A DNA stretch of 46,492 bases from Archangium violaceum Cb vi76 (GCF_000733295.1 NZ_JPMI01000131.1:1-46492), one strand, 5' to 3'. Positions 37,544 to 45,624 are shown, numbered from the stretch's first letter. The notes: generated from the sequence alone by a model not told the origin. A program made the numbers and translations.

Positions 37544-37550
37544 GCCCTAT

Positions 37551-37620
37551 TTCCCCTCTCCCCCCGGGAGAGGGACGGGGTGAGGGTATCGGGTGAACCC
37601 GGGTTGAACCCCGTGCCCAC
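37551..37620 (-). repeat. Palindromic intergenic repeat, copy B
   Basis: This is the same element as copy A in opposite orientation (core CCGGGAGAGGGACGGGGTGA). It is followed by CGGGTGAACCCGGGTTGAAC, which is mirrored in copy C. Copies B and C face each other and can form a long hairpin right after the Rieske gene. Confidence 0.6.
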
Positions 37621-37631
37621 ACGGAGTGCCA

Positions 37632-37694
37632 CGGGTTGAAGAACGGGTCCGGGCACCCTCACCCCCACCCTCTCCCGGAGGGCGAGGGAGTATT
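37632..37694 (+). repeat. Palindromic intergenic repeat, copy C
   Basis: It contains ACGGGTTGAAGAACGGGTCC followed by the CACCCTCTCCCGGAGGGCGA core in the orientation of copy A. With copy B it forms an imperfect inverted repeat of about 60-70 bases per arm. It could terminate the biosynthetic operon and separate it from the DUF5916 gene. Confidence 0.6.
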
Positions 37695-37723
37695 GGGTCA
37701 CTTCCCTGAAGGGATTTGGATGT

Positions 37724-40252
37724 ATGGACAGGACAGGTCGCATGAGGGGGCTGGCCCTGGTGCTGGCGGTGGCGTGGGCGGCGCCGGTGCAGGCCCGGGA
37801 GGAGCTGGGCCCGGAGGTGGAGGGGTTCGAGGCGCTGCGCACCCGCGAGCCCCCGCGCGTGGACGGGCGCCTGGACGAGGAGGCGTGGCGTCAGGCCCCC
37901 GTCTTCGACCGCTTCCACCAGAGCTTCCCCGAGCCTGACGCCGCCCCGAGTGAGCGCACGGAGGTGCGAGTCCTCTACGACGACGGCAACCTGTACGTGG
38001 GGGTGCGGTGCTTCGACGGCGAGCCCGCCGCCATCCGCGCGCCGCTCGGGCGGAGGGACGAGCTGCCCATGTCGGACGTGGTGCGGGTGATGGTGGACAG
38101 CCTGCGGGACAGGCGCTCGGGGCTCGTGTTCGCGGTGAACGCGGGCGGGACGCTGGCGGACGCGCGCATCACCCAGGACACGCGGACGGATACGGCGTGG
38201 GACGGCATCTGGGAGGGGGCCTCGTCGGTGGACGGGCTCGGGTGGAGCGCGGAGCTGCGCATTCCGTTGCGGCTGCTGCGCTTCCCCGAGGCGGGGGAGC
38301 AGCGCTGGGGCTTTCACGTGCGGCGCGAGCTGGCCCGCACCCACGAGATACTGGAGTCGGTGCCGCTGCCGCGGGACGTGAATGCGCTCGTCTCGCGTTT
38401 CGCCGAGCTGCGGGCGCTGAAGGAGCTGCGGCCACCGAGGCAGATGCTGGTGCTGCCATACGTGGCGCTGCGCTCGGTGCGAGAGGGCGTGGGGCCGCTG
38501 GGGCCCTCGGCGGACGTGGGCGTGGACGTGCAGGCGGGGCTCACCTCCAACCTGTCGCTGACGCTCACCGTCAACCCGGACTTCGGGCAGGTGGAGGCGG
38601 ACCAGCTCCTCTACAACCCCACCCGGGTGGAGCTGTACTTTCCGGAGAAGCGCCCCTTCTTCCTGGACGGGTTGGAGCTCTTCGAGCCGCTGGTGGACGA
38701 CGAGCTGCCGGAGCAGTCGTTGCTGTACTCGCGGCGGATGGGCCTGGAGCTGCCGCTGCTGGGCGCGGTGAAGCTCAGTGGCAGCGTGACGGAGAACGTG
38801 CAGGTGGCGGTGCTGGACGCGGTGGTGGCGGGCGAGGCGGGGACGGGAGAGGAGGAGCCGCTGGATACGTCCGTGCGCTTCCTGCCGTGGAGGCCGCTGC
38901 ACCTGGCACCCGGCCATACCCTGCCCGGGCGCGTGGGCCCGCCCACCAACTTCCTGGCCGGCGTGGTGCGGGCGCGCGTGTCCGAGGCCGCCACGGTGGG
39001 TGGCTCGGTGGCGCTGGCCACGCCGCTGCGGCCGGACTGCGAGCCGGAGGACGCGGAGCTGGAGGGGTGTACGGCCCGGGGCGGCCAGGCGGCCACGTTG
39101 GACATGGCGCTGCGCAGCGGCTCGGGAGACTACGTGCTGGCGGCGCAGCTCTCCGGCTCGCGGGTGACGGGCGGACCCGCAGGGGGCCGGTTGCTCGCGG
39201 ATGGGACGCTGCTGCGCTCGGGAGACATGGGCTATGGCCTGCGGGTGAGCGGCGGCAAGGAGGGCGGGGAGCCCTGGCGGCTGCGCCTCGGGTATGGCCT
39301 CACCTCGCCCCGGTTGAACCTCAACCCCACCGGCTTCCAGCCCATGCACAACGAGCAGTTGCTGCTCGTCAACCCGGAGCTCGTCGGTATCGACTGGCAC
39401 GGGTTGCCCGAGGTGGCGGTGGGGGTGAACGCCCAGCAGCGCTGGTCCGCGGATGGGCGCCACCTGGCGCTGGGGACGCGGGCGCAGGTGGAGGCGCGGG
39501 TGGTGCTGCCCGACTCGAGCGCGGGCGACTGCTACGTGGGCCTGGAGACCGCGCGTCAGGACTTGTTCGAGGTGGTGGGGGCGGGCGTGGCCCTGCAGCG
39601 CCCCTCCTTCGTCTTTGGCAGCTGCGCGTACACCACGGACCTCTCGCGGCCGCTGTCGCTGGAGGCGGTGGTGTACGCGGATCGACTCGTGGGCGTGCCC
39701 GCTCGCAACTGGAGCACCGGCCAGAATGTCTCGCTGGGCGGCACGTGGATGCCCCTGCCGCAGCTCAGCACCACGCTGAGCCTCTCCTTCGAGAACGCGT
39801 CGGATGGGCCGCGCTGGCTGGACAGCTCGCCCGAGGGGCTGCACCGCTTCGGGGACCTGGTGCCCCGCTTCGTCGGCGTCACGCTGCGCCAGTTGGTGGT
39901 GCTCTCGCCCACGCTGACGCTTCAGGCGCATGCCCAGCTCTACAGCGGCTACGGCCGGTACGACCGTTTCTTCGAGGTGGTGGGCGAGCCGGGCGCGCGG
40001 CTGCGGTTGGCGGACCTGCGCGAGGTGCCCCTGACGGGAGAGAACCCGGCCTTCCACACGGCGGCCCTCAACATCAACCTGGTGCTGCGCTGGGAGTACG
40101 CGCTCGGCTCCACGCTCTTCGTGGTGTACGCGCGCTCGCAGGAGTCGCTGGCCCGTCCCGGGGTGCCCGTGTCCTTCACCCTGCTGCCCGAGGGCTTACT
40201 GGAGGGCAGCCACTCAGACGCGTTGATGGTGAAGCTCTCCTACGCGCTCTGA
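37724..40252 (+). CDS. DUF5916 outer-membrane protein with CBM9-like domain
   Basis: This 842-residue protein starts with a signal peptide (MRGLALVLAVAWAAPVQA from the Met at 37742; an ATG at 37724 adds six residues). A CBM9-like beta-sandwich follows: VDGRLDEEAWRQAPVFDRF, YDDGNLYVGVRCFDGEP, GWSAELRIPLRLLRF. The rest is DUF5916, with the characteristic TVNPDFGQVEADQ and LYFPEKRPFFLDGLELF, and alternating beta-strands ending in an aromatic-poor SYAL. The fold suggests an outer-membrane beta-barrel. Function in this family is not known. It lies downstream of the NRPS cluster but is separated by the repeat pair, so it is probably not part of the pathway. Confidence 0.85.
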   Translation: MDRTGRMRGLALVLAVAWAAPVQAREELGPEVEGFEALRTREPPRVDGRLDEEAWRQAPVFDRFHQSFPEPDAAPSERTEVRVLYDDGNLYVGVRCFDGEPAAIRAPLGRRDELPMSDVVRVMVDSLRDRRSGLVFAVNAGGTLADARITQDTRTDTAWDGIWEGASSVDGLGWSAELRIPLRLLRFPEAGEQRWGFHVRRELARTHEILESVPLPRDVNALVSRFAELRALKELRPPRQMLVLPYVALRSVREGVGPLGPSADVGVDVQAGLTSNLSLTLTVNPDFGQVEADQLLYNPTRVELYFPEKRPFFLDGLELFEPLVDDELPEQSLLYSRRMGLELPLLGAVKLSGSVTENVQVAVLDAVVAGEAGTGEEEPLDTSVRFLPWRPLHLAPGHTLPGRVGPPTNFLAGVVRARVSEAATVGGSVALATPLRPDCEPEDAELEGCTARGGQAATLDMALRSGSGDYVLAAQLSGSRVTGGPAGGRLLADGTLLRSGDMGYGLRVSGGKEGGEPWRLRLGYGLTSPRLNLNPTGFQPMHNEQLLLVNPELVGIDWHGLPEVAVGVNAQQRWSADGRHLALGTRAQVEARVVLPDSSAGDCYVGLETARQDLFEVVGAGVALQRPSFVFGSCAYTTDLSRPLSLEAVVYADRLVGVPARNWSTGQNVSLGGTWMPLPQLSTTLSLSFENASDGPRWLDSSPEGLHRFGDLVPRFVGVTLRQLVVLSPTLTLQAHAQLYSGYGRYDRFFEVVGEPGARLRLADLREVPLTGENPAFHTAALNINLVLRWEYALGSTLFVVYARSQESLARPGVPVSFTLLPEGLLEGSHSDALMVKLSYAL

Positions 40253-40253
40253 G

Positions 40254-40279
40254 CCCCTTCGGGTATGTCCGTGAAGGGG
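40254..40279 (+). terminator. Hairpin after the DUF5916 gene
   Basis: CCCCTTC (40254-40260) pairs with GAAGGGG (40273-40279), starting two bases after the stop codon. This suits a terminator, although no U-tract follows. Confidence 0.5.
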
Positions 40280-40310
40280 TGCCCCTGGAACAAGCGCTGA
40301 CAACGCGGCC

Positions 40311-40350
40311 ATATCCCCTCGCCCTCCGGGAGAGGGACGGGGTGAGGGTG
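40311..40350 (-). repeat. Palindromic intergenic repeat, copy D
   Basis: This is the fourth copy of the element, in the orientation of copy B (ATATCCCCTCGCCCTCCGGG, then AGAGGGACGGGGTGAGGGTG). It lies in the convergent gap between the DUF5916 gene and the kinase gene. Confidence 0.6.
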
Positions 40351-40439
40351 CCACGCATCCCTTCGACCTTACCCATTTTTGAGCCGCCCCCGGCCCCGGC
40401 CGGGCACGACTGCGTGTTCGTGGACTTGTAGTCGGCCTG

Positions 40440-40480
40440 CTCGGGGAGTTGCCTCGTGGTCCCACCGAGGCAGCCCCGAG
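40440..40480. terminator. Large bidirectional hairpin before the kinase stop
   Basis: CTCGGGG (40440-40446) pairs with CCCCGAG (40474-40480), and TGCCTCG (40450-40456) pairs with CGAGGCA (40466-40472). The result is a 14-pair stem with one small internal loop. It is eleven bases beyond the kinase stop and probably terminates the kinase transcript, and perhaps the convergent one. Confidence 0.6.
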
Positions 40481-40490
40481 GAGCCATGTC

Positions 40491-42275
40491 TCACGGCCAG
40501 CGCCAGACGGCGCTTACCGGCAACTCGCGGTTCAACACGGCGGCCCCTTCCTTGGAGCCCTCCCGCTTGGGCACGCGCCCGTCCGGGTTGCCCAGCACGA
40601 TGCACACGGGGAGCGTCCGCCCATCAGGCAGCACGGCGAGGGTGTAGTGCCCCATGACGGCCGCGCGCTCCACGTTCGTCTCAAGATCGTAAATCCCGGG
40701 CCCCGTCCAGAGGAGACCGTGCAGCAGCGTCCCCTCGGGCATGTCGCCGTCTCCCACCGTGAGGCGCCCAATGACAGGGCCATCCGTGTAGACGCCCTCC
40801 TCGCTCATGTCGCCGGGCTGGTTGATGTCCACGACGGCTCGAAGCTCGCTGCCCGTCCGAACCTTCAACTCCTGGAACATCGCCTCGGTCGCTTCCTTGG
40901 GACAGTCCGCAGGAGCCGGAGGTTTCACCTGGACGGCGGGGCAGCCGATGCCGGCGACGGCGCACAACCAAGCGGCGAGGAACCTTGAGGGGGTGGAGGG
41001 AGGGGTGGTGGACACGGGTGGGCTTCCTTTCTCGGGGCCAAACCCAGGCAGCAGCGCCTCGGGTGGGGGCGCGAGTGTGGAGTGCACCAGCCACAAGGCA
41101 AGGCCGAGCACAGTCACGCCCACAAGCCCGACCAGGGGCCACCTTGGGCGCCGCGCGCTGACAGGCGCAGCAGGGGCCGCCTGAGTTGCTTCTGAGTGGC
41201 GCTCTTCCTCCTTGGGGGGCGGTGCCTCCTCCGGGGCTTCGCGCGCTGGCTTTGGCGGCTGGGCTGGCTGGGCCGCCACCTCCTGGGGGAGGGGCTCAGC
41301 TGGACTGCCCTCAACGGCGAAAAGGGGCACCTTCCAGGCCGGGGACTGCCTCACCTTCTCGACGGCCTTCTCCAGCGCATGGAGCACTGCCTCGGTATCC
41401 GGGTACCGGTCCTCGGGCCGCTTCTCCAGCAGCTTCAGGGTGATGTCGCTGAGGGCGCGCGGTGCCAGGGGGTTGAGGATGTGGGGGGCGGTTGGAGGGA
41501 TGCTGGCGATGGCTGCCAGCAGCTCCTTGTCTGGCAGCTCTGGGTTGAACGGGTGGAGGTCCGTCAGGCCCTGGTAGAGCAGCACCCCCAGTGCGTACAG
41601 ATCCGCGGGCACGCCCCCCTCGAATGGCTCGCCCCGCTTCCATGCATCGGTGCGCGTGTAGGCCAGGAGCTCGGGCGGCACCAGGTGCAGGACACCTTCG
41701 GGCAAGCCCAGCGTCTGAGTGAGGGCCCCCGGTAGGCGCGCGGTGCCGAAGTCGATGAGGAATGGCCTGCCGTCCTTCCGGCGGATGAGGATGTTCTCCG
41801 CCTTCAAGTCCCGGTGGTACACGCCGCGCGCGTGCAGCACCCCCACGGTGCGCACCACACTGGAGAAGGTGTCCGTCAGCCCCACGGCGTGAAGGGGCTT
41901 CCGCCACCGCCACCGGTGCCAGTCGTCCCCATCCACGAAGTCGGTGACGAGGAAGGGGTAGCCCTGGGAGGGGTTGGGCCAGAAGTCCACCGCGTACACG
42001 CGCAGCAGGTTGGGGTGGGAGGAATAGGTGAAGAGCGCGGAGGCCTCTCGCGCCAGGCGCCGCCAGGCGCTCGTCTCCTCCACGTACTGCGCTTCGGTGA
42101 GCTCCTCCGTGGATTGGTTGATGGGGAGCAGACCTATTTTCATGGAGTACGGCTGGCCGTCGCGCTCCACCTTGAAGACGCGGGAGGAGCCTCCACGGCC
42201 CAGCAGCGCGACGATGAGCCAGGGCCCCACCCAGTGGCCGGGCTGGAGGTGGTCCGGGTGCAGGGCTTCTGTCAT
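40491..42275 (-). CDS. Hanks-type serine/threonine protein kinase, membrane-anchored
   Basis: This 594-residue protein has a kinase domain (about 18-300) with the glycine loop GRGGSS (26-31), Lys46, the catalytic HRDLKAEN (154-161) and DFG (175-177). A Pro/Glu/Ala-rich linker follows, then one membrane helix (WPLVGLVGVTVLGLALWLV, about 375-394) and a C-terminal segment of about 200 residues outside the cytoplasm that I do not recognise. All key catalytic residues are present. It follows the DUF2381 gene by 12 bases; DUF2381-kinase pairs are frequent in myxobacteria, so the two may form one signalling unit. GAGAGGG precedes the ATG. Confidence 0.9.
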   Translation of the reverse strand: MTEALHPDHLQPGHWVGPWLIVALLGRGGSSRVFKVERDGQPYSMKIGLLPINQSTEELTEAQYVEETSAWRRLAREASALFTYSSHPNLLRVYAVDFWPNPSQGYPFLVTDFVDGDDWHRWRWRKPLHAVGLTDTFSSVVRTVGVLHARGVYHRDLKAENILIRRKDGRPFLIDFGTARLPGALTQTLGLPEGVLHLVPPELLAYTRTDAWKRGEPFEGGVPADLYALGVLLYQGLTDLHPFNPELPDKELLAAIASIPPTAPHILNPLAPRALSDITLKLLEKRPEDRYPDTEAVLHALEKAVEKVRQSPAWKVPLFAVEGSPAEPLPQEVAAQPAQPPKPAREAPEEAPPPKEEERHSEATQAAPAAPVSARRPRWPLVGLVGVTVLGLALWLVHSTLAPPPEALLPGFGPEKGSPPVSTTPPSTPSRFLAAWLCAVAGIGCPAVQVKPPAPADCPKEATEAMFQELKVRTGSELRAVVDINQPGDMSEEGVYTDGPVIGRLTVGDGDMPEGTLLHGLLWTGPGIYDLETNVERAAVMGHYTLAVLPDGRTLPVCIVLGNPDGRVPKREGSKEGAAVLNRELPVSAVWRWP

Positions 42276-42287
42276 GGGCTGGCCCTC

Positions 42288-43076
42288 TCAGAGCACCACA
42301 TCAAGGATGGGGACGCGCCGGACGCCGCTCTTGTCCAGCACTTCGACGCGGAAGACCTGGCCTGCCTTCCAGTAGGGCGCCTCTGGCTCAACCGCCACGA
42401 GCCCCTCCTCACCGGGTGCGAGTTGCGCCTTGTCCATCTCCACGGAGAGCACCTTAACGGGGGTGCCATCCGCCCGGATAAGCCTCGCGGAACCAGGCGC
42501 CCAGGGTTGCTGCCCCGGGAGGTTCCTCACACGGACGACGGCGAGAGCCCAGGAGCCAGCACGGTACCCCATGCCTCCAACCACCTTCAGCCCTCCTTGA
42601 ATGCCGGTGGGCACGTCCTCTGTGCGCCGAGCTACCACTCCATTCCAGTCAATTCGGCCCGAGAACACGAGCCCGGCAGGGCCGCCCACTCCGCACTGGG
42701 CTTTCAGCGCCGCGAGCTCCGCTTCATTCTCCGCCAGCGCGGTTTCCAGCGCCTCGACGGTGCGCGGGCGGCGCACCACCTCCACCTCCTTGTCCACCAA
42801 CGAGAGGTGGGAGACGAGCACCAGCGTGGCAACTGCCGGAGAGGCCCCGTCCTTGTAGCGCACCCGCAGCACCAGCCTCTCCTCGGCGACCAAATCGACA
42901 GAGGGCTCCACCGCCACGAGGCGCTCGCCCACGTCCACCCACCGGAAGCGCGCCGGCCGGCCCTCAAGCTCCAAGGAGGCCTTGTCGAGTGGCGCGTCAA
43001 AGCGGAGGTAGGAGGCGACGCCGGCTGCCACCCGCACCTCCGGTACCGACTCACTGGCGTTGCCGGGGAGGACCAC
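42288..43076 (-). CDS. DUF2381 family protein, possibly frameshifted at the N-terminus
   Basis: The open frame from a GTG at 43076 gives 262 residues of the myxobacterial DUF2381 family (VLPGNASESVPEVRVAAGVA, LKAQCGVGGPAGLVFSG, YRAGSWALAVVRVRNLPGQQ). Family members are exported, but no signal peptide precedes this start in frame. A good one (PFLVLLALSFGTPAAA) is encoded in another frame at about 43185-43112 and joins the body at a run of nine Gs on the + strand (43103-43111). Loss of one base there would restore one protein. No ATG, GTG or TTG starts the signal part; CTG at 43185 is the only candidate. Either a real frameshift, a slippery tract or a sequencing error is present. Confidence 0.75.
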   Translation of the reverse strand: MVLPGNASESVPEVRVAAGVASYLRFDAPLDKASLELEGRPARFRWVDVGERLVAVEPSVDLVAEERLVLRVRYKDGASPAVATLVLVSHLSLVDKEVEVVRRPRTVEALETALAENEAELAALKAQCGVGGPAGLVFSGRIDWNGVVARRTEDVPTGIQGGLKVVGGMGYRAGSWALAVVRVRNLPGQQPWAPGSARLIRADGTPVKVLSVEMDKAQLAPGEEGLVAVEPEAPYWKAGQVFRVEVLDKSGVRRVPILDVVL

Positions 43077-43244
43077 CTGCCGCTCCTGCCGCTCGCGGGG
43101 CCGGGGGGGGGACGTGGGCTGCCGCGGGCGTCCCGAAGGACAGGGCGAGAAGAACGAGGAACGGACGGGGCGGTGGTAGTGCCAGAGCGGATGACCTCTC
43201 CGGTCTAGCGTAGCAGAGACAAAGAGTCCTAGCCCCTCGATAAT

Positions 43245-43267
43245 GTGCTGTCAGAACAGCGCTTTTT
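43245..43267 (+). terminator. Orphan intrinsic-terminator-like hairpin
   Basis: GTGCTGT (43245-43251) pairs with ACAGCGC (43256-43262; one G-U) and is followed by TTTTT (43263-43267). This reads as an intrinsic terminator on the + strand, yet no + strand gene ends before it. It lies between the divergent DUF2381 and XRE genes and may block read-through into the XRE gene. Confidence 0.4.
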
Positions 43268-43289
43268 GCTGATCCGAGCCCCCCTCAGC

Positions 43290-43336
43290 TTGACAGTGGT
43301 CGGCAACTGCCTTACTGGTAAGCAAGCGACTACCAG
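43290..43336 (+). promoter_or_regulatory. Candidate promoter and operator of the XRE gene
   Basis: TTGACA (43290-43295) is a perfect -35 box. Seventeen bases later TACTGG (43313-43318) is a weak -10. CTGGTA (43315-43320) and TACCAG (43331-43336) form a perfect dyad over the -10 and the start of the AGGAG ribosome site (43335-43339). This arrangement fits autorepression by the XRE protein. Confidence 0.5.
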
Positions 43337-43344
43337 GAGTACCC

Positions 43345-43707
43345 ATGACAGAATCCATTTTCGGCAGCTACATCCGGGCCCGGCGGGTAGCCGCGGGGTT
43401 GAGTTTGCGCTCGGTGGCTGACGAGATCGACACGAGCCACGTCTACCTCGGAGAGGTCGAGAGAGGTGCACGACGCCTCCTCCCCAAGAAGTACTGGCCA
43501 GCCCTCATCAAGGCCGTACCCGGCATCACCGAGGAGGAACTGGAGCGCAAGGCGGCGCAGACGAAGCCGGTGCAGCTCTCCCTCGAGGATGCCCCCCCGC
43601 AGTACCAGAAGCTGGGGCTTGCGCTCGCCCGTCGTATCGAGCGGCGAGACCTGAATACCACGGAGATGGACGCACTGCTCCGTCTGCTGAAGGGGGACGA
43701 CGAGTGA
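43345..43707 (+). CDS. XRE-family transcriptional regulator
   Basis: This 120-residue protein has an N-terminal Cro/CI-type helix-turn-helix (IRARRVAAGLSLRSVADEI, then VYLGEVERGAR; about residues 10-45) and a short charged C-terminus. AGGAG lies five bases before the ATG. The next gene, an ImmA/IrrE-type protease, overlaps its stop, the standard repressor-antirepressor protease arrangement of mobile elements and toxin-antitoxin loci. It probably represses its own operon through the dyad upstream and is released by the protease. Confidence 0.85.
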   Translation: MTESIFGSYIRARRVAAGLSLRSVADEIDTSHVYLGEVERGARRLLPKKYWPALIKAVPGITEEELERKAAQTKPVQLSLEDAPPQYQKLGLALARRIERRDLNTTEMDALLRLLKGDDE

Positions 43708-44318
43708 GTTCGATGAAGGGTGATGATGACACCATCTCCATGCCGCCGCTGAATATGGCGACCATCGAGAGCTTCGGTGAGGCCGTATTGGCGGAATTTT
43801 TCCCTGAGGCACTCAAGCAGCCAATGCCGGTGGATCTCCTCCACTTGGTGGATGAGGTGCTACCTCGGTACGGCATCCACGTGACGCCGGCGAGTGCCGT
43901 GGAGATGGGTGACAACCTCGGTCTCACCGACCCATCGGGCACGTTGTCTATCGACGTCCTGCTCCTAGATGACTTGTGGGACCAGTTGCTGGTGGGGGGA
44001 CCCATCGCCAACCGAGCCCGGGCGACGGTGGCCCACGAACTTGGGCACTGCATCCTGCACGTGCCCGTCATTCGCAAACGCCGCGCATCTCCGTACGGTC
44101 AGCACCTGCTGGCGCGCGTGGCGCGGGAGGAGGTCCCCGCGTTCAAGTGTGCCGAGTGGCAGGCGTGGGCTCTGGGAGGCTGCATCCTGGCGCCACGCCG
44201 CACCATCAACATGGTGAGTAACCCCACTGTGGCGAAGTTGGCCAACATCTACCAAATCAGCATCAGCATGATGCAGCAGCACTTGCGTCGGCTTCGTATC
44301 TCCGTGCCCGGGATGTGA
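43704..44318 (+). CDS. ImmA/IrrE-type zinc metallopeptidase
   Basis: This 204-residue protein has the zincin motif AHELGHCIL near residues 112-120, in the usual context of ImmA/IrrE (COG2856) proteins, which cleave or inactivate the partner XRE repressor. The GTG start overlaps the XRE stop (GTGA). The C-terminal part (LANIYQISISMMQQHLRRL) resembles the helical segment after the catalytic core. Together with the XRE gene it forms a two-gene regulatory unit; which downstream genes it controls is unknown. Confidence 0.85.
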   Translation: MSSMKGDDDTISMPPLNMATIESFGEAVLAEFFPEALKQPMPVDLLHLVDEVLPRYGIHVTPASAVEMGDNLGLTDPSGTLSIDVLLLDDLWDQLLVGGPIANRARATVAHELGHCILHVPVIRKRRASPYGQHLLARVAREEVPAFKCAEWQAWALGGCILAPRRTINMVSNPTVAKLANIYQISISMMQQHLRRLRISVPGM

Positions 44319-44401
44319 ACCCGAAGATGAGTCACAGGAGGAGAAACCCTATGGACACGTCGTAACCAGCAACGAAGAGGAAGTTCGAGGACTAAAAAGC
44401 T

Positions 44402-44443
44402 TCGAGGCCCGACATCGGTGCGTCAACACCGAAGGGGCCCCGA
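44402..44443 (-). terminator. Strong hairpin with U-tract on the minus strand
   Basis: TCG plus GGCCC (44402-44410) pairs with GGGCC plus CGA (44435-44443), and TCGGTG (44415-44420) pairs with CACCGA (44427-44432). Read on the minus strand the stem is followed within four bases by TTTTT, as in an intrinsic terminator. No minus-strand gene is visible upstream of it. The rest of 44319-44650 has no convincing gene; AGAGATAATCTCT around 44505-44517 is a further small palindrome. Confidence 0.5.
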
Positions 44444-44626
44444 ATGTGCAGTACGGCGATTACCCGCTCTTCACGAACGAAGAGACGAGCACTGACAACC
44501 TCAGAGATAATCTCTCTAGAGGGCTTCGTCAATGTCGTGTCGGGTTGTGGTGTCGCCGCGAGATCGGGGAAGTAGTCCGCAAGACGGGCTGCTTCCTCTG
44601 TAACCGAGGTGGCCTACCACAGGTGG

Positions 44627-44658
44627 GCTGCCTCGTATTCGAGGCGTGCAATGGCAGC
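44627..44658 (+). promoter_or_regulatory. Structured ribosome-binding region
   Basis: CCTCG (44631-44635) pairs with CGAGG (44640-44644), which holds the GAGG ribosome site. Alternatively GCTGCC (44627-44632) pairs with GGCAGC (44653-44658), covering the start codon. Either fold would hide the start of the Asn-rich gene, so translational control is possible. Confidence 0.4.
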
Positions 44659-44917
44659 AACCGACAGCAGTGACGGCAGCAACAACAGCAACACGAACAA
44701 CAACAACGTCCACAAGATGACCCAGATGGATGCAGTGGCGGAGGGGAAGCTGATTCTTCCTCCCGACACGAGCGCCCGGGTGGCGAAGCCGAAGAAGACG
44801 TACCCCCCGGGTCCGCCGGGGAAGGTACTGATCTTCCGCTGGACGCGCACCGACGAGCGGACGGGCCAGATCATCCGTGCTCACGGCCGGCCCTTCCCCA
44901 TGTGGGTCGATCCCTGA
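44651..44917 (+). CDS. Asn-rich small hypothetical protein
   Basis: This 88-residue protein opens with a low-complexity stretch rich in Asn and Ser (DGSNNSNTNNNNVHK), unusual in such GC-rich DNA because AAC codons are repeated. A proline-rich linker (KKTYPPGPPGK) and a compact C-terminal part (VLIFRWTRTDERTGQIIRAHGRPFPMWVDP in outline) follow. I recognise no domain. GAGG lies seven bases before the ATG. Its neighbours are a membrane hydrolase-like gene and an XRE/ImmA pair. Confidence 0.6.
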   Translation: MAATDSSDGSNNSNTNNNNVHKMTQMDAVAEGKLILPPDTSARVAKPKKTYPPGPPGKVLIFRWTRTDERTGQIIRAHGRPFPMWVDP

Positions 44918-45081
44918 CGGTGGCTCGGCATCAGCGATGCTGATTCATCCGCCCTGCTGATGCCGGCCTGTTGCTCCACGTAGTTCCCCACCCCGCCCTC
45001 ACCACGAGGGCTGGGGTGGGGTTTCCAGATTCTTTCAACAACATCTTCGCCCCGCCTATGCGGGGACAGGAGTTCTTCATC

Positions 45082-45561
45082 ATGTCGAACCGTAAGGCTC
45101 ACTCCACCGTTGGTGCTGTCGTCGGCAGCATCAATGCTGCGCGCTGCCTGCCCGCTGGTCAGGCCTCCATCCACAACATTGCCGAGGTGCTGGGCGGCGC
45201 TCTTGGTGGTGTCGTCGGCTCCCGTCTGCCGGATATCATCGAGCCGGCCATTCACAGCCACCACCGCTCCTTCGCCCATAGCGTCACCGTCGCGAGTGGC
45301 GTCGCCACCAAGGGCATGTCCATCAGCGCGGACATGGCCAGCTGGTGCCGCGACCAGGCGGAAATGTTCCGCCAGCGCGCGGTGGAGCACTCGGCGCGAC
45401 CAGACGGCAGCGCCCTGGCCCAGCTCTTCTACTCGCTCATGGAGTTCCTGCTGCACTTCGCTGCGGGCTTCGTGAGCGGCATCCCCGCTGGTTACGTCTC
45501 CCACTTGGCCATGGACATGACCACCCCACGGAGCATCCCGCTCGTCGTGCGCGGCTTCTAA
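45082..45561 (+). CDS. YdjM/DUF457-like metal-dependent membrane hydrolase
   Basis: This 159-residue protein resembles the YdjM/DUF457 family of membrane-bound metal-dependent hydrolases. Conserved His positions appear in KAHSTVGAVVG, SHHRSFAHS and GYVSHLAMDMTTPRSIPL, with hydrophobic segments between them. AGGAG lies about ten bases before the ATG at 45082. YdjM is LexA-regulated in E. coli, but no SOS box is visible here. The exact reaction is unknown. Confidence 0.75.
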   Translation: MSNRKAHSTVGAVVGSINAARCLPAGQASIHNIAEVLGGALGGVVGSRLPDIIEPAIHSHHRSFAHSVTVASGVATKGMSISADMASWCRDQAEMFRQRAVEHSARPDGSALAQLFYSLMEFLLHFAAGFVSGIPAGYVSHLAMDMTTPRSIPLVVRGF

Positions 45562-45624
45562 TCAAACTCGCGCCCCCGCAGTCCAAGTGCGAAGCGCGTC
45601 CTTCCAAATTCGGAGATGATTTCC

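Noticed and set aside
37547-40057. Minus-strand frame opposite the DUF5916 gene
   Set aside because: The + strand encodes a signal peptide, CBM9-like and DUF5916 motifs.
44570-44640. tRNA-like folding around 44.6 kb
   Set aside because: No T-loop consensus and no seven-pair acceptor stem with proper spacing.
44446-44673. 75-codon frame starting at a GTG
   Set aside because: No ribosome site, no similarity recognised, and it overlaps the start of a better supported gene.
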